Below are positions 1 to 8,514 of a stretch of 64,000 nt of DNA, one piece after another. Origin of the DNA: Rhodococcus sp. ARC_M6. Lineage in GTDB: Bacteria; Actinomycetota; Actinomycetes; Mycobacteriales; Mycobacteriaceae. The stretch's first letter is position 1. Each line of letters opens with the position of its first letter. The position numbers and the translations under genes are program-made. The stretch is taken from positions 47,758-111,757 of the forward strand of contig NZ_JALGQH010000020.1 of the NCBI RefSeq assembly GCF_022810305.1. The letters are read 5' to 3'. The notes beneath the pieces were generated by a model. It saw only the letters and a list, made by a program, of their open reading frames with translations. It was not told where the DNA came from and did not search any database.

Positions 1-622
1 ACGGCGACGCGGCCAATTTCCTCAGGCGCGCATCATCTTTCGACACGTCGATCTGATTGCGGAGTGAATCGATGGTGCCGCCGCTGATGCCACCCCGCAG
101 TGAGGTCACGACCAACGTGGTGTCGGTCATCTCGCCGGCATCATCGGCCTGGACCAACTTGTGCAGGACGTGAACGCCGAGATCCGAAGGGATGGAATCG
201 AATCCACACGAGTGGACGATGCGGGCACCGGTGGACACCGCAAGGTCATGATTGGCGTCGATGCTGTCCCGATGAAAGAGGACCTCGCCGGTGAGATCGA
301 CGTAGTCGGTGCCGGCAGCAGCGCAGGCGTGAGCCAGTGCATGTCCGTACTTTGCGTACGGACCCACGGTCGTGGCAACGACGCGGGTTCGCGTCGCAAG
401 AACCTTCAGCGCGGTCGGGTCGTCGGCGTCGGCAATGACCAGGGGGAGTTCAGTTGCAGCGGCACCGAGCGTCGCCCGGACGGCAGCCAGCTTTTCGATC
501 GAGCGACCACCGAGACCGATCTTGATGCCGGCCGGCGAATTTTTCACCAGATACTCGGCCAGGAGTTTTCCGACGAAGCCGCTGGCTCCGTAGACGATGA
601 TGTCGAGCTCAGGTTCAGACAT
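1..622 (-). CDS. Saccharopine dehydrogenase / trans-acting enoyl reductase family protein (3' part outside window)
   Basis: The first 207 residues are visible and the C-terminal part lies beyond the window. The start is the ATG read from 622. The N-terminus is a Rossmann dinucleotide-binding fold with the fingerprint YGASGFVG at about residues 10-17, followed by the GGRSIEKL and TTVGPYAKYG stretches typical of the saccharopine-dehydrogenase-like family, which includes the mycobacterial trans-acting enoyl reductases of phenolic lipid synthesis. A later stretch, VDLTGEVLFHRDSID, also fits. Role inferred: NAD(P)H-dependent reduction in lipid or amino-acid metabolism; the substrate cannot be told. 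The gene runs in the same direction as the universal stress protein upstream. Confidence 0.8.
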   Translation of the reverse strand, partial: MSEPELDIIVYGASGFVGKLLAEYLVKNSPAGIKIGLGGRSIEKLAAVRATLGAAATELPLVIADADDPTALKVLATRTRVVATTVGPYAKYGHALAHACAAAGTDYVDLTGEVLFHRDSIDANHDLAVSTGARIVHSCGFDSIPSDLGVHVLHKLVQADDAGEMTDTTLVVTSLRGGISGGTIDSLRNQIDVSKDDARLRKLAASP

Positions 623-666
623 GGCACCAGCCTACAAACGAGCACTCCGATCCGATGTGATGGAGC

Positions 667-1080
667 TCACTCTTCGGGTAGGGGGTCTTTGACGACGAGG
701 ATCGGTACCTCGACTTCGAGGAGGAGTCGCTGGAGCGGCCGTTCCAAGAGAAACTTGCCAATGGGGGACATACGACGCGTTCCGACGATCAAGAGCCCCG
801 CACCGGTGGACTCGGTCAGCTGGACCAACGCAGTGACCGGGTCACCGTCATGCTCCGTCGTACGTAGTTCCCACGGTGTCTCGGAGAATCCGCCGGCGTC
901 AAGCGCTGATTGGACCTCTCCGCGCAATGCCGCGTTGTCTTCGTCGGTTTCTGCGAGATTGATGTCGTCGATGACATGCAGAACCAGAAGTTGTTCGCGT
1001 CGATTCACGGACTCGCGTGCGCCGGCGACGATGGCAGCCCGGCCCTCCGGGCTGTCCTTGTGTACGACAGCGATCGCCAT
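667..1080 (-). CDS. Universal stress protein (UspA) family
   Basis: 137 residues, single Usp domain. The start at 1080 is chosen because a GGAGGAACC ribosome-binding site precedes that ATG; the open frame continues upstream without a better signal. The protein opens with MAIAVVHKDSPEGRAAI, the usual first beta strand with Asp near the nucleotide pocket. It has the C-terminal GxxG-like ATP loop region as IVGTRRMSPIGKFLLE, then the final strand VPILVVKD. The loop G-T-R-R-M-S-P-I-G-K-F-L-L fits the G-2x-G-9x-G-(S/T) scheme only partly, so ATP binding is uncertain. Probably a small cytosolic stress-responsive dimer. It lies 44 nt upstream of the partial reductase on the same strand. Confidence 0.85.
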   Translation of the reverse strand: MAIAVVHKDSPEGRAAIVAGARESVNRREQLLVLHVIDDINLAETDEDNAALRGEVQSALDAGGFSETPWELRTTEHDGDPVTALVQLTESTGAGLLIVGTRRMSPIGKFLLERPLQRLLLEVEVPILVVKDPLPEE

Positions 1081-1235
1081 GGTTCCTCCGAATTGATTGC
1101 CGGTGCCCAGTCGATGGCAGGGTCGTAGACCATTATCGCCTGCAATTGCGTTCGGCTGCCGGAATGCGGGACTCGACACGGCGCTGCGGCAGTGTCGAAA
1201 TTGCCACATCCAGGCGACGAGGTGGGTGCAGTCAC

Positions 1236-1287
1236 CTCGGTGGTCACCTCACCACGGTGGACGCTCGGTGGTCACCTCACCACGGTG
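1236..1287. repeat. Perfect 24-bp direct repeat, 4-nt spacer
   Basis: Two identical 24-nt units occur at 1236-1259 and 1264-1287, separated by GACG. The right copy overlaps the stop codon of the SDR gene. It reads as a local tandem duplication at the gene end; each unit contains GGTGGTCACC. No function assigned. Confidence 0.8.
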
Positions 1288-2842
1288 AGGGCTTGTAGTC
1301 CTTGAGGAAGCAGCCGTGGATGTCGACGCCCAGTTCGCCCTGGACGATGGGGTCGTACACGCGGGCTGCACCGTCGACCAGGTCGAGGGGTGCATGGAAG
1401 CCTTCGTCAGCCAGACGCATCTTGGTGAAATGCGGCCGTTCGTCGGTGATCCACCCGGTGTCGACGGCAGTCATGAGGATGCCGTCTTCGAGCATTTCCT
1501 TGGAACTGGTGCGGGTCAGCATGTTCAGTGCGGCCTTGGCCATGTTGGTGTGAGGGTGGCCAGGCCCCTTGTACGCGCGGCTGAACTGGCCTTCCATTGC
1601 GGAGACGTTCACGACGTACTTGCGACGCGCATCGGATGCGGCCATCGACGGACGCAGGCGCGAGACGAGGATGAACGGGGCAACCGAATTGCAGAGTTGG
1701 ACTTCGAGAAGCTCGATCGGGTCGACCTCTTCGACGGTCTGAACCCAGCTGTTGCTGTGCGCGAGGTCGGGGAGGAGTCCGCCGGCGTCGATAGCGATTC
1801 CCTGTTCGATGCGATCGGGTGAAGCGGACTTTGCGACCAGGGCAAGCGAGCTGACGGCGTCGGCCGAAAGATTGCCGGTTGTGAGGGCAGCAACGTCCGA
1901 GAGTGAACCGGCCAGCGCAGCCGGGTGGGCGTCGCTGGTCTTACCGAACGTGACGACGTCCGGGAGTTCGCCCGCGGGAAGCGCACTGGCCTCGGCGTCG
2001 ACCAAAGCGCCGTAAGCGCCGGGGGACCGACGTACGGTCTGGGCTGCATTGTTGATCAAGATGTCGAGAGGGCCTTGTGCCGCAACGGAATCCGCGAGCG
2101 CTACTACCTGCGCCGGATCGCGGAGATCGATGCCGACGATGCGCAGACGGTGAATCCAGTCGGCGCTGTCTTCCATCGCCTTGAACCGGCGAATCGCGTC
2201 GTTCGGGAAGCGCGTGGTGATGGTCAGATGAGCGCCGTCGCGCAGCAGACGCAGAGCGATGTACATGCCGATCTTGGCGCGGCCACCGGTAAGGAGCGCG
2301 CGGCGTCCCGTCAGATCGGTACTGGCGTCGCGCTTGCTGCGGCTCATCAAGGCGCAGTCCGGGCACAACTGGTGATAGAAGGCGTCGACCTGTGTGTAGC
2401 GCTGCTTGCAGATGTAGCAGGGGCGCGCCTTGATGAGGGTGCCTGCGATGGAACCGGCAGTGTTGGACTTGATCGCGATGCCGGCGGTCTCGTCGTCGAT
2501 GCGGTCGGGTGAACCGGTTGCCGTAGCAGCGACGACCTCACGGTCGGCTTCGTTGACGGCCGCGCGGGAGGCCAGTCGACGCTTCTTCTTGAGTCGCTTG
2601 AACAGATGGCCGACGGCACGCTGCATCGTGACGGAGTCTGGATGTTCGTCGTCGAGTTCGGCGGCTTCGCGCAGAACCTTCAAACAGATCGCGAGTTCTG
2701 CGGGGTCGAGTCCGGTCAGTTCTGCCAAGGCAGATTCTGAAACTATTACGTCGGACTGCCGTGTATCTGTATCCACTTGAACTTCTGTTCCATCTCGATC
2801 GCCGCTCGCGCGGACTGCTCCCCGGTGTGGGAACGTTGCCAT
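1277..2842 (-). CDS. SDR-family oxidoreductase with N-terminal extension and zinc-finger-like CxxC pairs
   Basis: About 521 residues, much longer than a classical 250-residue short-chain dehydrogenase. Residues of roughly 1-135 are a charged extension. Next comes CYICKQRY...CPDC, two CxxC pairs resembling a zinc-binding knuckle. The SDR core follows: a TGGRAKIGM cofactor loop (a TGxxxxIG variant), DILINNAAQ (NNAG-like motif), VVNVSAMEG (active-site Ser) and a Y-K pair region in FSRAYKGPGHPHTNMAKAAL. The catalytic YxxxK is not canonical: the plausible pair is H/T followed by NMAK. The start is uncertain; ATG at 2842 lies 9 nt after the tRNA-Leu terminator, and a GTG at 2776 is an alternative. 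Substrate unknown. Confidence 0.75.
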   Translation of the reverse strand: MATFPHRGAVRASGDRDGTEVQVDTDTRQSDVIVSESALAELTGLDPAELAICLKVLREAAELDDEHPDSVTMQRAVGHLFKRLKKKRRLASRAAVNEADREVVAATATGSPDRIDDETAGIAIKSNTAGSIAGTLIKARPCYICKQRYTQVDAFYHQLCPDCALMSRSKRDASTDLTGRRALLTGGRAKIGMYIALRLLRDGAHLTITTRFPNDAIRRFKAMEDSADWIHRLRIVGIDLRDPAQVVALADSVAAQGPLDILINNAAQTVRRSPGAYGALVDAEASALPAGELPDVVTFGKTSDAHPAALAGSLSDVAALTTGNLSADAVSSLALVAKSASPDRIEQGIAIDAGGLLPDLAHSNSWVQTVEEVDPIELLEVQLCNSVAPFILVSRLRPSMAASDARRKYVVNVSAMEGQFSRAYKGPGHPHTNMAKAALNMLTRTSSKEMLEDGILMTAVDTGWITDERPHFTKMRLADEGFHAPLDLVDGAARVYDPIVQGELGVDIHGCFLKDYKPSPW

Positions 2843-2850
2843 CTTACGAG

Positions 2851-2881
2851 AAAAGCTCCGGTTCAATGAACCGGAGCTTTT
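2851..2881 (-). terminator. Rho-independent terminator after tRNA-Leu copy 1
   Basis: A near-perfect inverted repeat, aaaagctccggttca / tgaaccggagctttt, ends in a T-run. It lies directly downstream of the minus-strand tRNA-Leu and upstream of the SDR gene. Confidence 0.75.
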
Positions 2882-2902
2882 CCTGTCTGTCTCAACACAG
2901 AG

Positions 2903-2988
2903 TGTCCGAGGGGGGACTTGAACCCCCACGTCCGTTAATAGGACACTAGCACCTCAAGCTAGCGCGTCTGCCATTCCGCCACTCGGAC
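2903..2988 (-). tRNA. tRNA-Leu (anticodon GAG), copy 1
   Basis: Reverse strand begins GTCCGAGTGGCGGAATGG and ends GTTCAAGTCCCCCCTCGGAC. The acceptor stem GTCCGAG/CTCGGAC is perfect, the anticodon stem CTAGC/GCTAG closes a TTGAGGT loop giving anticodon GAG, there is a long class II variable arm, and the T-loop is GGTTCAAGTCC. No CCA is encoded after the A discriminator. The gene is identical over its whole length to the copy at 6305-6390, and about 25 of the bases immediately upstream are also similar. Confidence 0.97.
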
Positions 2989-3096
2989 TCGGCACCGATT
3001 TCGCGGTGCAGGGAAAGAGTATCCGATGCCTGCCCAGTCTCCCAAATCGCATGCCTAGCGCGGGTGTTGGGAGACTGGGAATCGTGTGATCCGGTC

Positions 3097-4476
3097 CTAC
3101 TTGACCAGTGCTGCGGCTTCGGTTTCCGCTGCTACTGCGGCAAGTTCGTCCTTGCGGCGCCCGGTGTTGGGCAGGCTGAGGAGGCACACGAGGCTGACAA
3201 CTGCTGCGGCAGCGAGGTATAGCGACACGGGCACAGTGCTCTTGTTCATAGCGAAGAGCGCAGTCGCGACGACCGGGGCAAGTCCGCCGCCGAGGACGTT
3301 GCCGATTTGATAGCCCAACGAGATTCCGCTGTAGCGGACGCCGGTTCCGAAGAGTTCGGCGAAGAATGCGGCCATCGGTGCGTGGATTGCCGCTGCCCCG
3401 TTGTATCCGAGGATGAGTGTCAGGAATATGACGGTGGTGTTCTCGGTGCGGATCAGCGGGAACAGAGCGAAGGAGAAGAACAGTAGGGATAGGCCGCCAA
3501 TGAGCATGACTGGTTTGCGGCCGATCCGATCAGACAGTGCCGCCCAGGCCGGAATGCAGATGATCTGGATTGCGAGACCCACCATCGACGCGTTCAGCAG
3601 CAGGCTTCGTGAGAGTCCTACTTCCTTGGTTCCGTAGGTGAGGAGGAAGGTGAACACGACGTAGACGAATGTCGAGTAACCGATCAAGGTGCCCGCTGAG
3701 AGAATGATCGCCCGCGGGTGATCACGAATGACCTGGAGGAACGGGAGTTTCTTGGGCTTTTCGGTCTTCTTTTCGGCTTCCTGTTCTTCCAGGAATTCGG
3801 GGGTTTCCTCGATGCCGAATCGAACCAAGAGACCGACAGCCCCGATCAGGATGCTGGCAAGGAAAGGCAGTCGCCAACCCCAACTCAAGAACTGGTCGCT
3901 GTCCAGGCGTCCGAGAAGCGCAAAGGCGCCGGTGGCGAGAAGCGCGCCTGCGGACACGCCCAAGATTGTCCAGCTACCGTAGAAGCCTTTCCGTCCTGGC
4001 GGAGCGTGTTCGATGGCGATCAGTGCAGCACCGGCGAACTCGCCACCGGCGGCAAACCCCTGAATCAAGCGAAGGACGATCAGGAGGATCGGGGCCCAGA
4101 TTCCGATCTGCGCGTACGTCGGCAGTAGTCCGATGAGTACGGTTCCGGCCCCCATCATGAGGAGGGTCAGGACCAGCATCTTCTTGCGACCCAAGCGGTC
4201 ACCGAAGTGGCCGATCACGATTCCGCCTAACGGACGGACGATGAAGCCCGTGCCGAAAGTGGCCAGGGCGAGAAGTGTTCCTGTCAGCGGATCTGCCGTG
4301 GGAAAGAATACGACGTTGAAGACGGTGGCTGCAGCGATTGCATACGCGAGGAAATCGTAGTACTCGATCGCTGTTCCGGCGCACGATGCGATTGCCAGCC
4401 GCTTGAGCGACGGCGCAGTTGGAGCTTGCGTTTCAGTGCTGTTCACAATGCAAACCTCGGTTTCTTTGCTGGACAA
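3097..4476 (-). CDS. MFS transporter, metabolite:H+ symporter (MHS) family
   Basis: 459 residues with about 12 hydrophobic segments. The MHS signature is clear: AGTAIEYYDFLAYAIAAATVF at the first helix, GHFGDRLGRKKML (motif A) in the first inter-helix loop, and a second DRIGRKPVM in the central loop, as in ShiA, KgtP and ProP relatives. It acts in the cytoplasmic membrane, probably importing an organic acid or zwitterion with protons. It lies 82 nt downstream of the aspartate-dehydrogenase-like gene on the same strand, which suggests that its substrate feeds that enzyme. A second possible start, GTG, lies 10 codons in. Confidence 0.88.
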   Translation of the reverse strand: MSSKETEVCIVNSTETQAPTAPSLKRLAIASCAGTAIEYYDFLAYAIAAATVFNVVFFPTADPLTGTLLALATFGTGFIVRPLGGIVIGHFGDRLGRKKMLVLTLLMMGAGTVLIGLLPTYAQIGIWAPILLIVLRLIQGFAAGGEFAGAALIAIEHAPPGRKGFYGSWTILGVSAGALLATGAFALLGRLDSDQFLSWGWRLPFLASILIGAVGLLVRFGIEETPEFLEEQEAEKKTEKPKKLPFLQVIRDHPRAIILSAGTLIGYSTFVYVVFTFLLTYGTKEVGLSRSLLLNASMVGLAIQIICIPAWAALSDRIGRKPVMLIGGLSLLFFSFALFPLIRTENTTVIFLTLILGYNGAAAIHAPMAAFFAELFGTGVRYSGISLGYQIGNVLGGGLAPVVATALFAMNKSTVPVSLYLAAAAVVSLVCLLSLPNTGRRKDELAAVAAETEAAALVK

Positions 4477-4558
4477 GGTAGTTGATGTCAGGTCCGCTCC
4501 CGATGTGTAGTGCCGGGTGCGGTTCGCGACGTTGGGTTGCTGGCACGGGTGCTCGTCG

Positions 4559-5314
4559 TTACCCGAAGATCAGTCCCGATCGTTTCTCGATAGCGGATTG
4601 AAGGCTGCTCAGTACGGAACTGGCCATTTCAGTTCCGGATACACCGTTCATGGGCTGCTGTTTGAAAACCTCGAGGCAGGATCCGTCGAGGCCGATTGCC
4701 TTGGTGCTGAGCTGTCCGAGCACTGCTGCAGGATCGCTGATGAGTCGGGCGCGGCATTCATCGAGTCCGACGGTGGCGAGCGCGAACGTCACCATTGCGT
4801 TGACGTTGCGTGGATACAGGGCAGCGATGCCCCGCACCGGTCCGTCGTAGATGACCAGCCGCTCGCTTGTATCAGCTGGAACCGGTTCCAGGCTGAACGG
4901 AGACTTGACGAATTCGATTGTTGCCGAGGCCCATTTGCCGGGAGAGGACAGGTAACTCTCGACGCCGGCCAAGGCGCCGTGCGGGACGATCAGGCTGGTA
5001 CCGCAGTCAGCGGAGAGTTTTGTCAGCCGGTCGCGGAGAGAGTCGTCGACGAGTGCAGCGCACGAGAGGATCATGAGGTCGCACGTCAGCAGTACCTGTT
5101 CGCTGAACTTTGCGACGGCGTCGGGATGCGCAGCTTCGATCACGATGTCGGTTTCGTGCAGCATCTGATCGGTGATTTGTGTGGCGGTGACAAATTCTGT
5201 TTCGTCCAACTCTCGACCTTGGACGAAAGACAGGCTATGTATGTCACTGGAAGCGATGTACGAAGCGATGCTGCGTGCGATGCCACCGCTGCCGATAATT
5301 CCAATTCTTGCCAT
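4559..5314 (-). CDS. Aspartate dehydrogenase-like NAD(P)-dependent oxidoreductase
   Basis: 251 residues. The N-terminal Rossmann loop GIIGSGGIARSIA is followed by the ETDIVIEAAHPDAV stretch. The C-terminal AspDH/DUF108 domain has PHGALAGVESYL, matching the (S)GAxxG catalytic loop, and YPRNVNAMVTFALATVGLD, corresponding to the conserved (F/Y)PxNVNVA segment of L-aspartate dehydrogenases. Family reaction: L-aspartate to iminoaspartate/oxaloacetate with NAD(P)+; related clusters act on other amino acids, so the substrate is not certain. It is divergent from the IclR regulator and followed by the MHS transporter, forming a small catabolic or uptake module. Confidence 0.82.
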   Translation of the reverse strand: MARIGIIGSGGIARSIASYIASSDIHSLSFVQGRELDETEFVTATQITDQMLHETDIVIEAAHPDAVAKFSEQVLLTCDLMILSCAALVDDSLRDRLTKLSADCGTSLIVPHGALAGVESYLSSPGKWASATIEFVKSPFSLEPVPADTSERLVIYDGPVRGIAALYPRNVNAMVTFALATVGLDECRARLISDPAAVLGQLSTKAIGLDGSCLEVFKQQPMNGVSGTEMASSVLSSLQSAIEKRSGLIFG

Positions 5315-5404
5315 TTGTCTGATTCCATACCTTTGTCGCCGGATTTCAATGACCAGAAATAGTGATCTCCGTCTCGATGTGCATGTTCAAGAAGTTAGCA
5401 TCAA

Positions 5405-5421
5405 ATTCCTTTTATAGGAAT
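5405..5421. promoter_or_regulatory. Candidate IclR operator palindrome
   Basis: ATTCCT-TTTAT-AGGAAT, 6-bp arms around 5 nt, lies in the divergent promoter region between the aspartate-dehydrogenase-like gene and the IclR gene. Its size and symmetry suit an IclR-type dimer site. Inference only. Confidence 0.4.
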
Positions 5422-5473
5422 GGCTTAGTGTTAGATTCCTGTATGCGGGAAATTATGCGACATTGGAGGGGAA

Positions 5474-6244
5474 ATGAGCGACACTCTGAGTTCGGTGAGA
5501 CAAGCACTGCGAGTACTCGATGCGTTGCAGGATCACGAGGAACTGGGCATTACCGAGATCGCTCAGGCGCTGGATTGTGCGACTTCCACGGCACATCGCC
5601 TGGCGGCAACTCTGCTCGAAGCGACCTATGTGATGAAGAGTCCCGGGGGACGGAAGTACCGACTTGGGCCGGCAATGTCGGGGACGAGGAATGCTGCGGC
5701 TGTGGCGCACTGTGTCGACGTGGCCCTGCCGCACATGGAGGCCCTGCGAAATTTGACGGGGGAGACCATTCAATTGGCCGTACTGCAGAACATTTCGATC
5801 AAGTTCGTGGCTGCTGTCGAGTCCGAACAGATCATGCGGGTTACCAGCAGGATCGGTGGGTTGATGCCGGCTCACGCCACTGCCGCCGGAAAGGTGCTCC
5901 TGTCCTACCTGAGTGAGACGGAGTTGGCCGCACGATACGGCGATGGTCTGCCGCCGCCGATAACGCAGTTCGGTATCAGCTCACTGGAGGAACTCGAGAT
6001 CCAATTGCGGCTCGCACGCGTCAATGGTTTCAGCCAGAATCTGGCCGAGATGGAACTGGGTGTTGCAGCGCTTGCGGTTCCAGTCATCCGGCCGACCGGC
6101 CAGGTTCTGTGCGCATTGACTCTGAGCGGGCCACTCTCTCGGTTCGACCCGAAGCGACTCGGCGTCGAATCCAGTCATGAAAGCAAGCTTCGACAGCAAC
6201 TCCAACATCAGGCGCACCTGATTTCAGCGCAACTCACGGTGTAG
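5474..6244 (+). CDS. IclR-family transcriptional regulator
   Basis: 256 residues, the normal family length. The start ATG at 5474 has GGAGGGG just upstream. Residues about 5-65 form the winged helix-turn-helix (SVRQALRVLDALQDHEELGITEIAQALDC in parts), with the recognition stretch CATSTAHRLAATLLE. The C-terminal effector domain carries the usual HATAAGKVLLSYLSE loop and a final LAVPVIRPTGQVLCALTLSGP strand. It probably controls the divergent aspartate-dehydrogenase-like/MHS transporter pair in response to their substrate. Confidence 0.93.
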   Translation: MSDTLSSVRQALRVLDALQDHEELGITEIAQALDCATSTAHRLAATLLEATYVMKSPGGRKYRLGPAMSGTRNAAAVAHCVDVALPHMEALRNLTGETIQLAVLQNISIKFVAAVESEQIMRVTSRIGGLMPAHATAAGKVLLSYLSETELAARYGDGLPPPITQFGISSLEELEIQLRLARVNGFSQNLAEMELGVAALAVPVIRPTGQVLCALTLSGPLSRFDPKRLGVESSHESKLRQQLQHQAHLISAQLTV

Positions 6245-6253
6245 CACACATCA

Positions 6254-6288
6254 AAAATGACCCCAGCCTGTTCGGCTGGGGTCATTTT
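6254..6288. terminator. Bidirectional terminator between iclR and tRNA-Leu copy 2
   Basis: A 15-bp hairpin, aaaatgaccccagcc / ggctggggtcatttt, has A-tract and T-tract ends. It lies 10 nt after the iclR stop and just downstream of the opposing tRNA gene, so it can serve both. Confidence 0.85.
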
Positions 6289-6304
6289 CTTTATGTATTT
6301 CGAG

Positions 6305-6390
6305 TGTCCGAGGGGGGACTTGAACCCCCACGTCCGTTAATAGGACACTAGCACCTCAAGCTAGCGCGTCTGCCATTCCGCCACTCGGAC
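6305..6390 (-). tRNA. tRNA-Leu (anticodon GAG), copy 2
   Basis: Base-for-base identical to the tRNA-Leu(GAG) at 2903-2988, including variable arm and discriminator. The upstream sequence (tcggc/acccgattt... and gggaaagagtatccgat) is also shared, so the duplication covers the tRNA promoter. The two copies bracket the IclR/aspartate-dehydrogenase/MHS module in direct orientation. Confidence 0.97.
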
Positions 6391-6507
6391 TCGGCCCCGA
6401 TTTCTCGGTGCTGGGAAAGAGTATCCGATCCCACGGGTAGTCCCAAATCGCCAGGTGAGAACGATTTCAGTCTGCCATCTCGGGTGATTCGATGGTAGGA
6501 AAGTGAT

Positions 6508-7860
6508 ATGTCTTCATCTCCGAAAGATTCAGGTCCCAGCCGTTCACAAGCAGAAGTCGTCGATCTTGTCAGCTCTCTGATTCGTTTCGACACGTCCAAC
6601 ACCGGAGAACTCGAAACGACCAAAGGTGAACGTGCGTGCGCGGAGTGGGTTGGTGCGCAGCTGCAAGAGGTCGGGTACGAGACCGAATATGTCGAGTCGG
6701 GTGCTCCTGGCCGCGGAAATGTGTTCGCGCGTTTGAAGGGTAAAGATTCCGGACGCGGTGCCCTGATGCTGCACGGACACCTCGACGTAGTTCCGGCTGA
6801 GCCGGCCGACTGGAGTGTCCACCCCTTCTCCGGGGCCGTTCAGGACGGATACATCTGGGGTCGCGGCGCTGTCGATATGAAAGACATGGTCGGGATGATC
6901 CTGGCGCTCGCCCGCCAGTTCAAGGCCGAGGGAACTGTTCCGCCGCGTGACCTGGTGTTCGCATTTGTCGCCGACGAAGAAGCGGGCGGCAAATACGGAT
7001 GCCAGTGGCTGGTCGAGCACCGACCGGATTTGTTCGACGGTGTGACCGAGGCTGTCGGCGAAGTGGGCGGATTCTCGTTGACCGTTCCGCGTCCGGACGG
7101 AACCGATCGCCGTCTGTATCTGGTGGAGACGGCGGAGAAGGGCCTCGGCTGGATGAGGCTGACGGCCAAAGGCCGGGCCGGACATGGTTCCTTCCTTCAC
7201 GACGACAATGCCGTGGCGACCTTGGCGGGGGCAGTCGCGAGGTTGAGTGCCCATCAGTTCCCGATCGTGATTTCAGATTCGGTCGCGGAATTCCTCACCG
7301 CGGTGGGTGAAGAGACGGGCCTCGATTTCGATCCGACGTCGCCTGATATCGACGGAACCTTGGCCAAGCTGGGCACTATTGCCAACATCATCGGCGCGAC
7401 ATTCCGGGACACCGCCAATCCCACGATGCTCAAGGCCGGATACAAGGCAAACGTCATTCCGCAGACTGCGGAAGCCGTCTTCGACTGCCGTGTGCTTCCC
7501 GGACGCCAAGCCGAGTTCGAGCGCACCGTCGACCAATTGATCGGCCCCGACGTGACCCGCGAGTGGATCACCAAACTCGACTCGTACGAAACAACATTCG
7601 ACGGCCATCTGGTCGATGCGATGAACAACGCGATCCTCGCTCACGACCCCGATGCGCGCACCGTTCCGTACATGCTCTCGGGCGGGACCGACGCGAAAGC
7701 GTTTGCGAAACTGGGTATTCGGTGCTTCGGCTTCGCGCCGTTGCAGTTGCCGCCCGAACTCGATTTCAGTGCGTTGTTCCATGGCGTCGACGAGAGGGTG
7801 CCGGTGGACGCCGTACTGTTCGGAACACGTGTTCTGGAAAATTTCTTGCTCAATTCCTGA
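6508..7860 (+). CDS. M20/M25/M40-family metallo-hydrolase (peptidase)
   Basis: 450 residues, family length. The dinuclear zinc site motifs are present: [14 protein letters not shown] near residue 86 (His and catalytic Asp), [11 protein letters not shown] (bridging Asp) and [12 protein letters not shown] (catalytic Glu-Glu). The dimerisation insert follows ([16 protein letters not shown]) and the final His is in the C-terminal FHGVDERVP segment. ATG at 6508 is preceded by GGAAAG. The closest mycobacterial counterpart by context is Rv2141c. It probably cleaves dipeptides or acyl-amino acids in the cytosol. The PEBP-like gene follows 43 nt downstream. Confidence 0.92.
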   Translation: MSSSPKDSGPSRSQAEVVDLVSSLIRFDTSNTGELETTKGERACAEWVGAQLQEVGYETEYVESGAPGRGNVFARLKGKDSGRGALMLHGHLDVVPAEPADWSVHPFSGAVQDGYIWGRGAVDMKDMVGMILALARQFKAEGTVPPRDLVFAFVADEEAGGKYGCQWLVEHRPDLFDGVTEAVGEVGGFSLTVPRPDGTDRRLYLVETAEKGLGWMRLTAKGRAGHGSFLHDDNAVATLAGAVARLSAHQFPIVISDSVAEFLTAVGEETGLDFDPTSPDIDGTLAKLGTIANIIGATFRDTANPTMLKAGYKANVIPQTAEAVFDCRVLPGRQAEFERTVDQLIGPDVTREWITKLDSYETTFDGHLVDAMNNAILAHDPDARTVPYMLSGGTDAKAFAKLGIRCFGFAPLQLPPELDFSALFHGVDERVPVDAVLFGTRVLENFLLNS

Positions 7861-7903
7861 ACACGCAGCAGCCTTGAACATCAGTCACACGAAAGGATTT
7901 CGC

Positions 7904-8440
7904 ATGGCTTACGATCCGTACGAACCATTGCCGAAGTTGCCGAGCTTCGAGCTGACCAGCGACGACATCACGGCGGGTCAACCGCTGAAACTCGCTCAGG
8001 CCAGCGGTGCCTTCGGTGTTCCCGGCGGTGAGGACATCTCGCCGCAGCTCTCCTGGTCGGGATTCCCCGCCGAGACCAAGAGCTTTGTTGTCACAGTGTT
8101 GGATCCTGATGCCCCCACCGCGTCGGGATTCTGGCACTGGGAAGTGGCGAACATCCCCGCTTCTGTCACTGAACTTCCGGCCGGCGCGGGCGCTGCGGAC
8201 AGTTCGGCTCTGCCTGAGGGCACGGTGACTCTCCGCCACGACGGCGGAGGCTTCGGCTACATCGGTGCCGGCCCGCCTCCCGGACACGGACCGCATCGAT
8301 ACATCGTGGCCGTTCATGCACTGGATGTAGACAAGCTCGACGGCGTTACCGCCGACTCGTCACCCGCGTTCCTGGGGTTCAACGTGTTCCATCACGCGAT
8401 CGCACGCGCAACGCTGACAGGTACGTTCGAGGTCAAGTAA
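7904..8440 (+). CDS. YbhB/YbcL (PEBP, Raf-kinase-inhibitor-like) family protein
   Basis: 178 residues. The ATG at 7904 has GAAAGGA upstream. Family motifs are [21 protein letters not shown] (anion-pocket DPDxP) and [18 protein letters not shown] (GxHRYxF). The family has a phosphoryl-ligand-binding pocket; the bacterial role is unclear. By context it matches Rv2140c of M. tuberculosis. Probably cotranscribed with the M20 peptidase. Confidence 0.93.
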   Translation: MAYDPYEPLPKLPSFELTSDDITAGQPLKLAQASGAFGVPGGEDISPQLSWSGFPAETKSFVVTVLDPDAPTASGFWHWEVANIPASVTELPAGAGAADSSALPEGTVTLRHDGGGFGYIGAGPPPGHGPHRYIVAVHALDVDKLDGVTADSSPAFLGFNVFHHAIARATLTGTFEVK

Positions 8441-8448
8441 GGCCAGAC

Positions 8449-8501
8449 CAACGGCAGCGGCCGGTTTCCTTCGTGATGAAGGAAACCGGCCGCTGCCGTT
8501 G
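8449..8501. terminator. Long bidirectional hairpin terminator
   Basis: A perfect 23-bp inverted repeat with a 7-nt loop (cgtgatg), starting caacggcagcggccggtttc, lies between convergent genes (PEBP-like and pyrD). No strong T-run follows, but the position fits a shared terminator. Confidence 0.75.
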
Positions 8502-8514
8502 AGGCGCTTAGTGG

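Noticed and set aside
161..1096. 311-residue open frame on the plus strand
   Set aside because: It is antisense to the reductase-like gene and the universal stress protein, which have motifs and a ribosome-binding site; its translation shows no domain.
1236..1287. CRISPR-like repeat
   Set aside because: Only two units with a 4-nt spacer, and no cas genes in the window.
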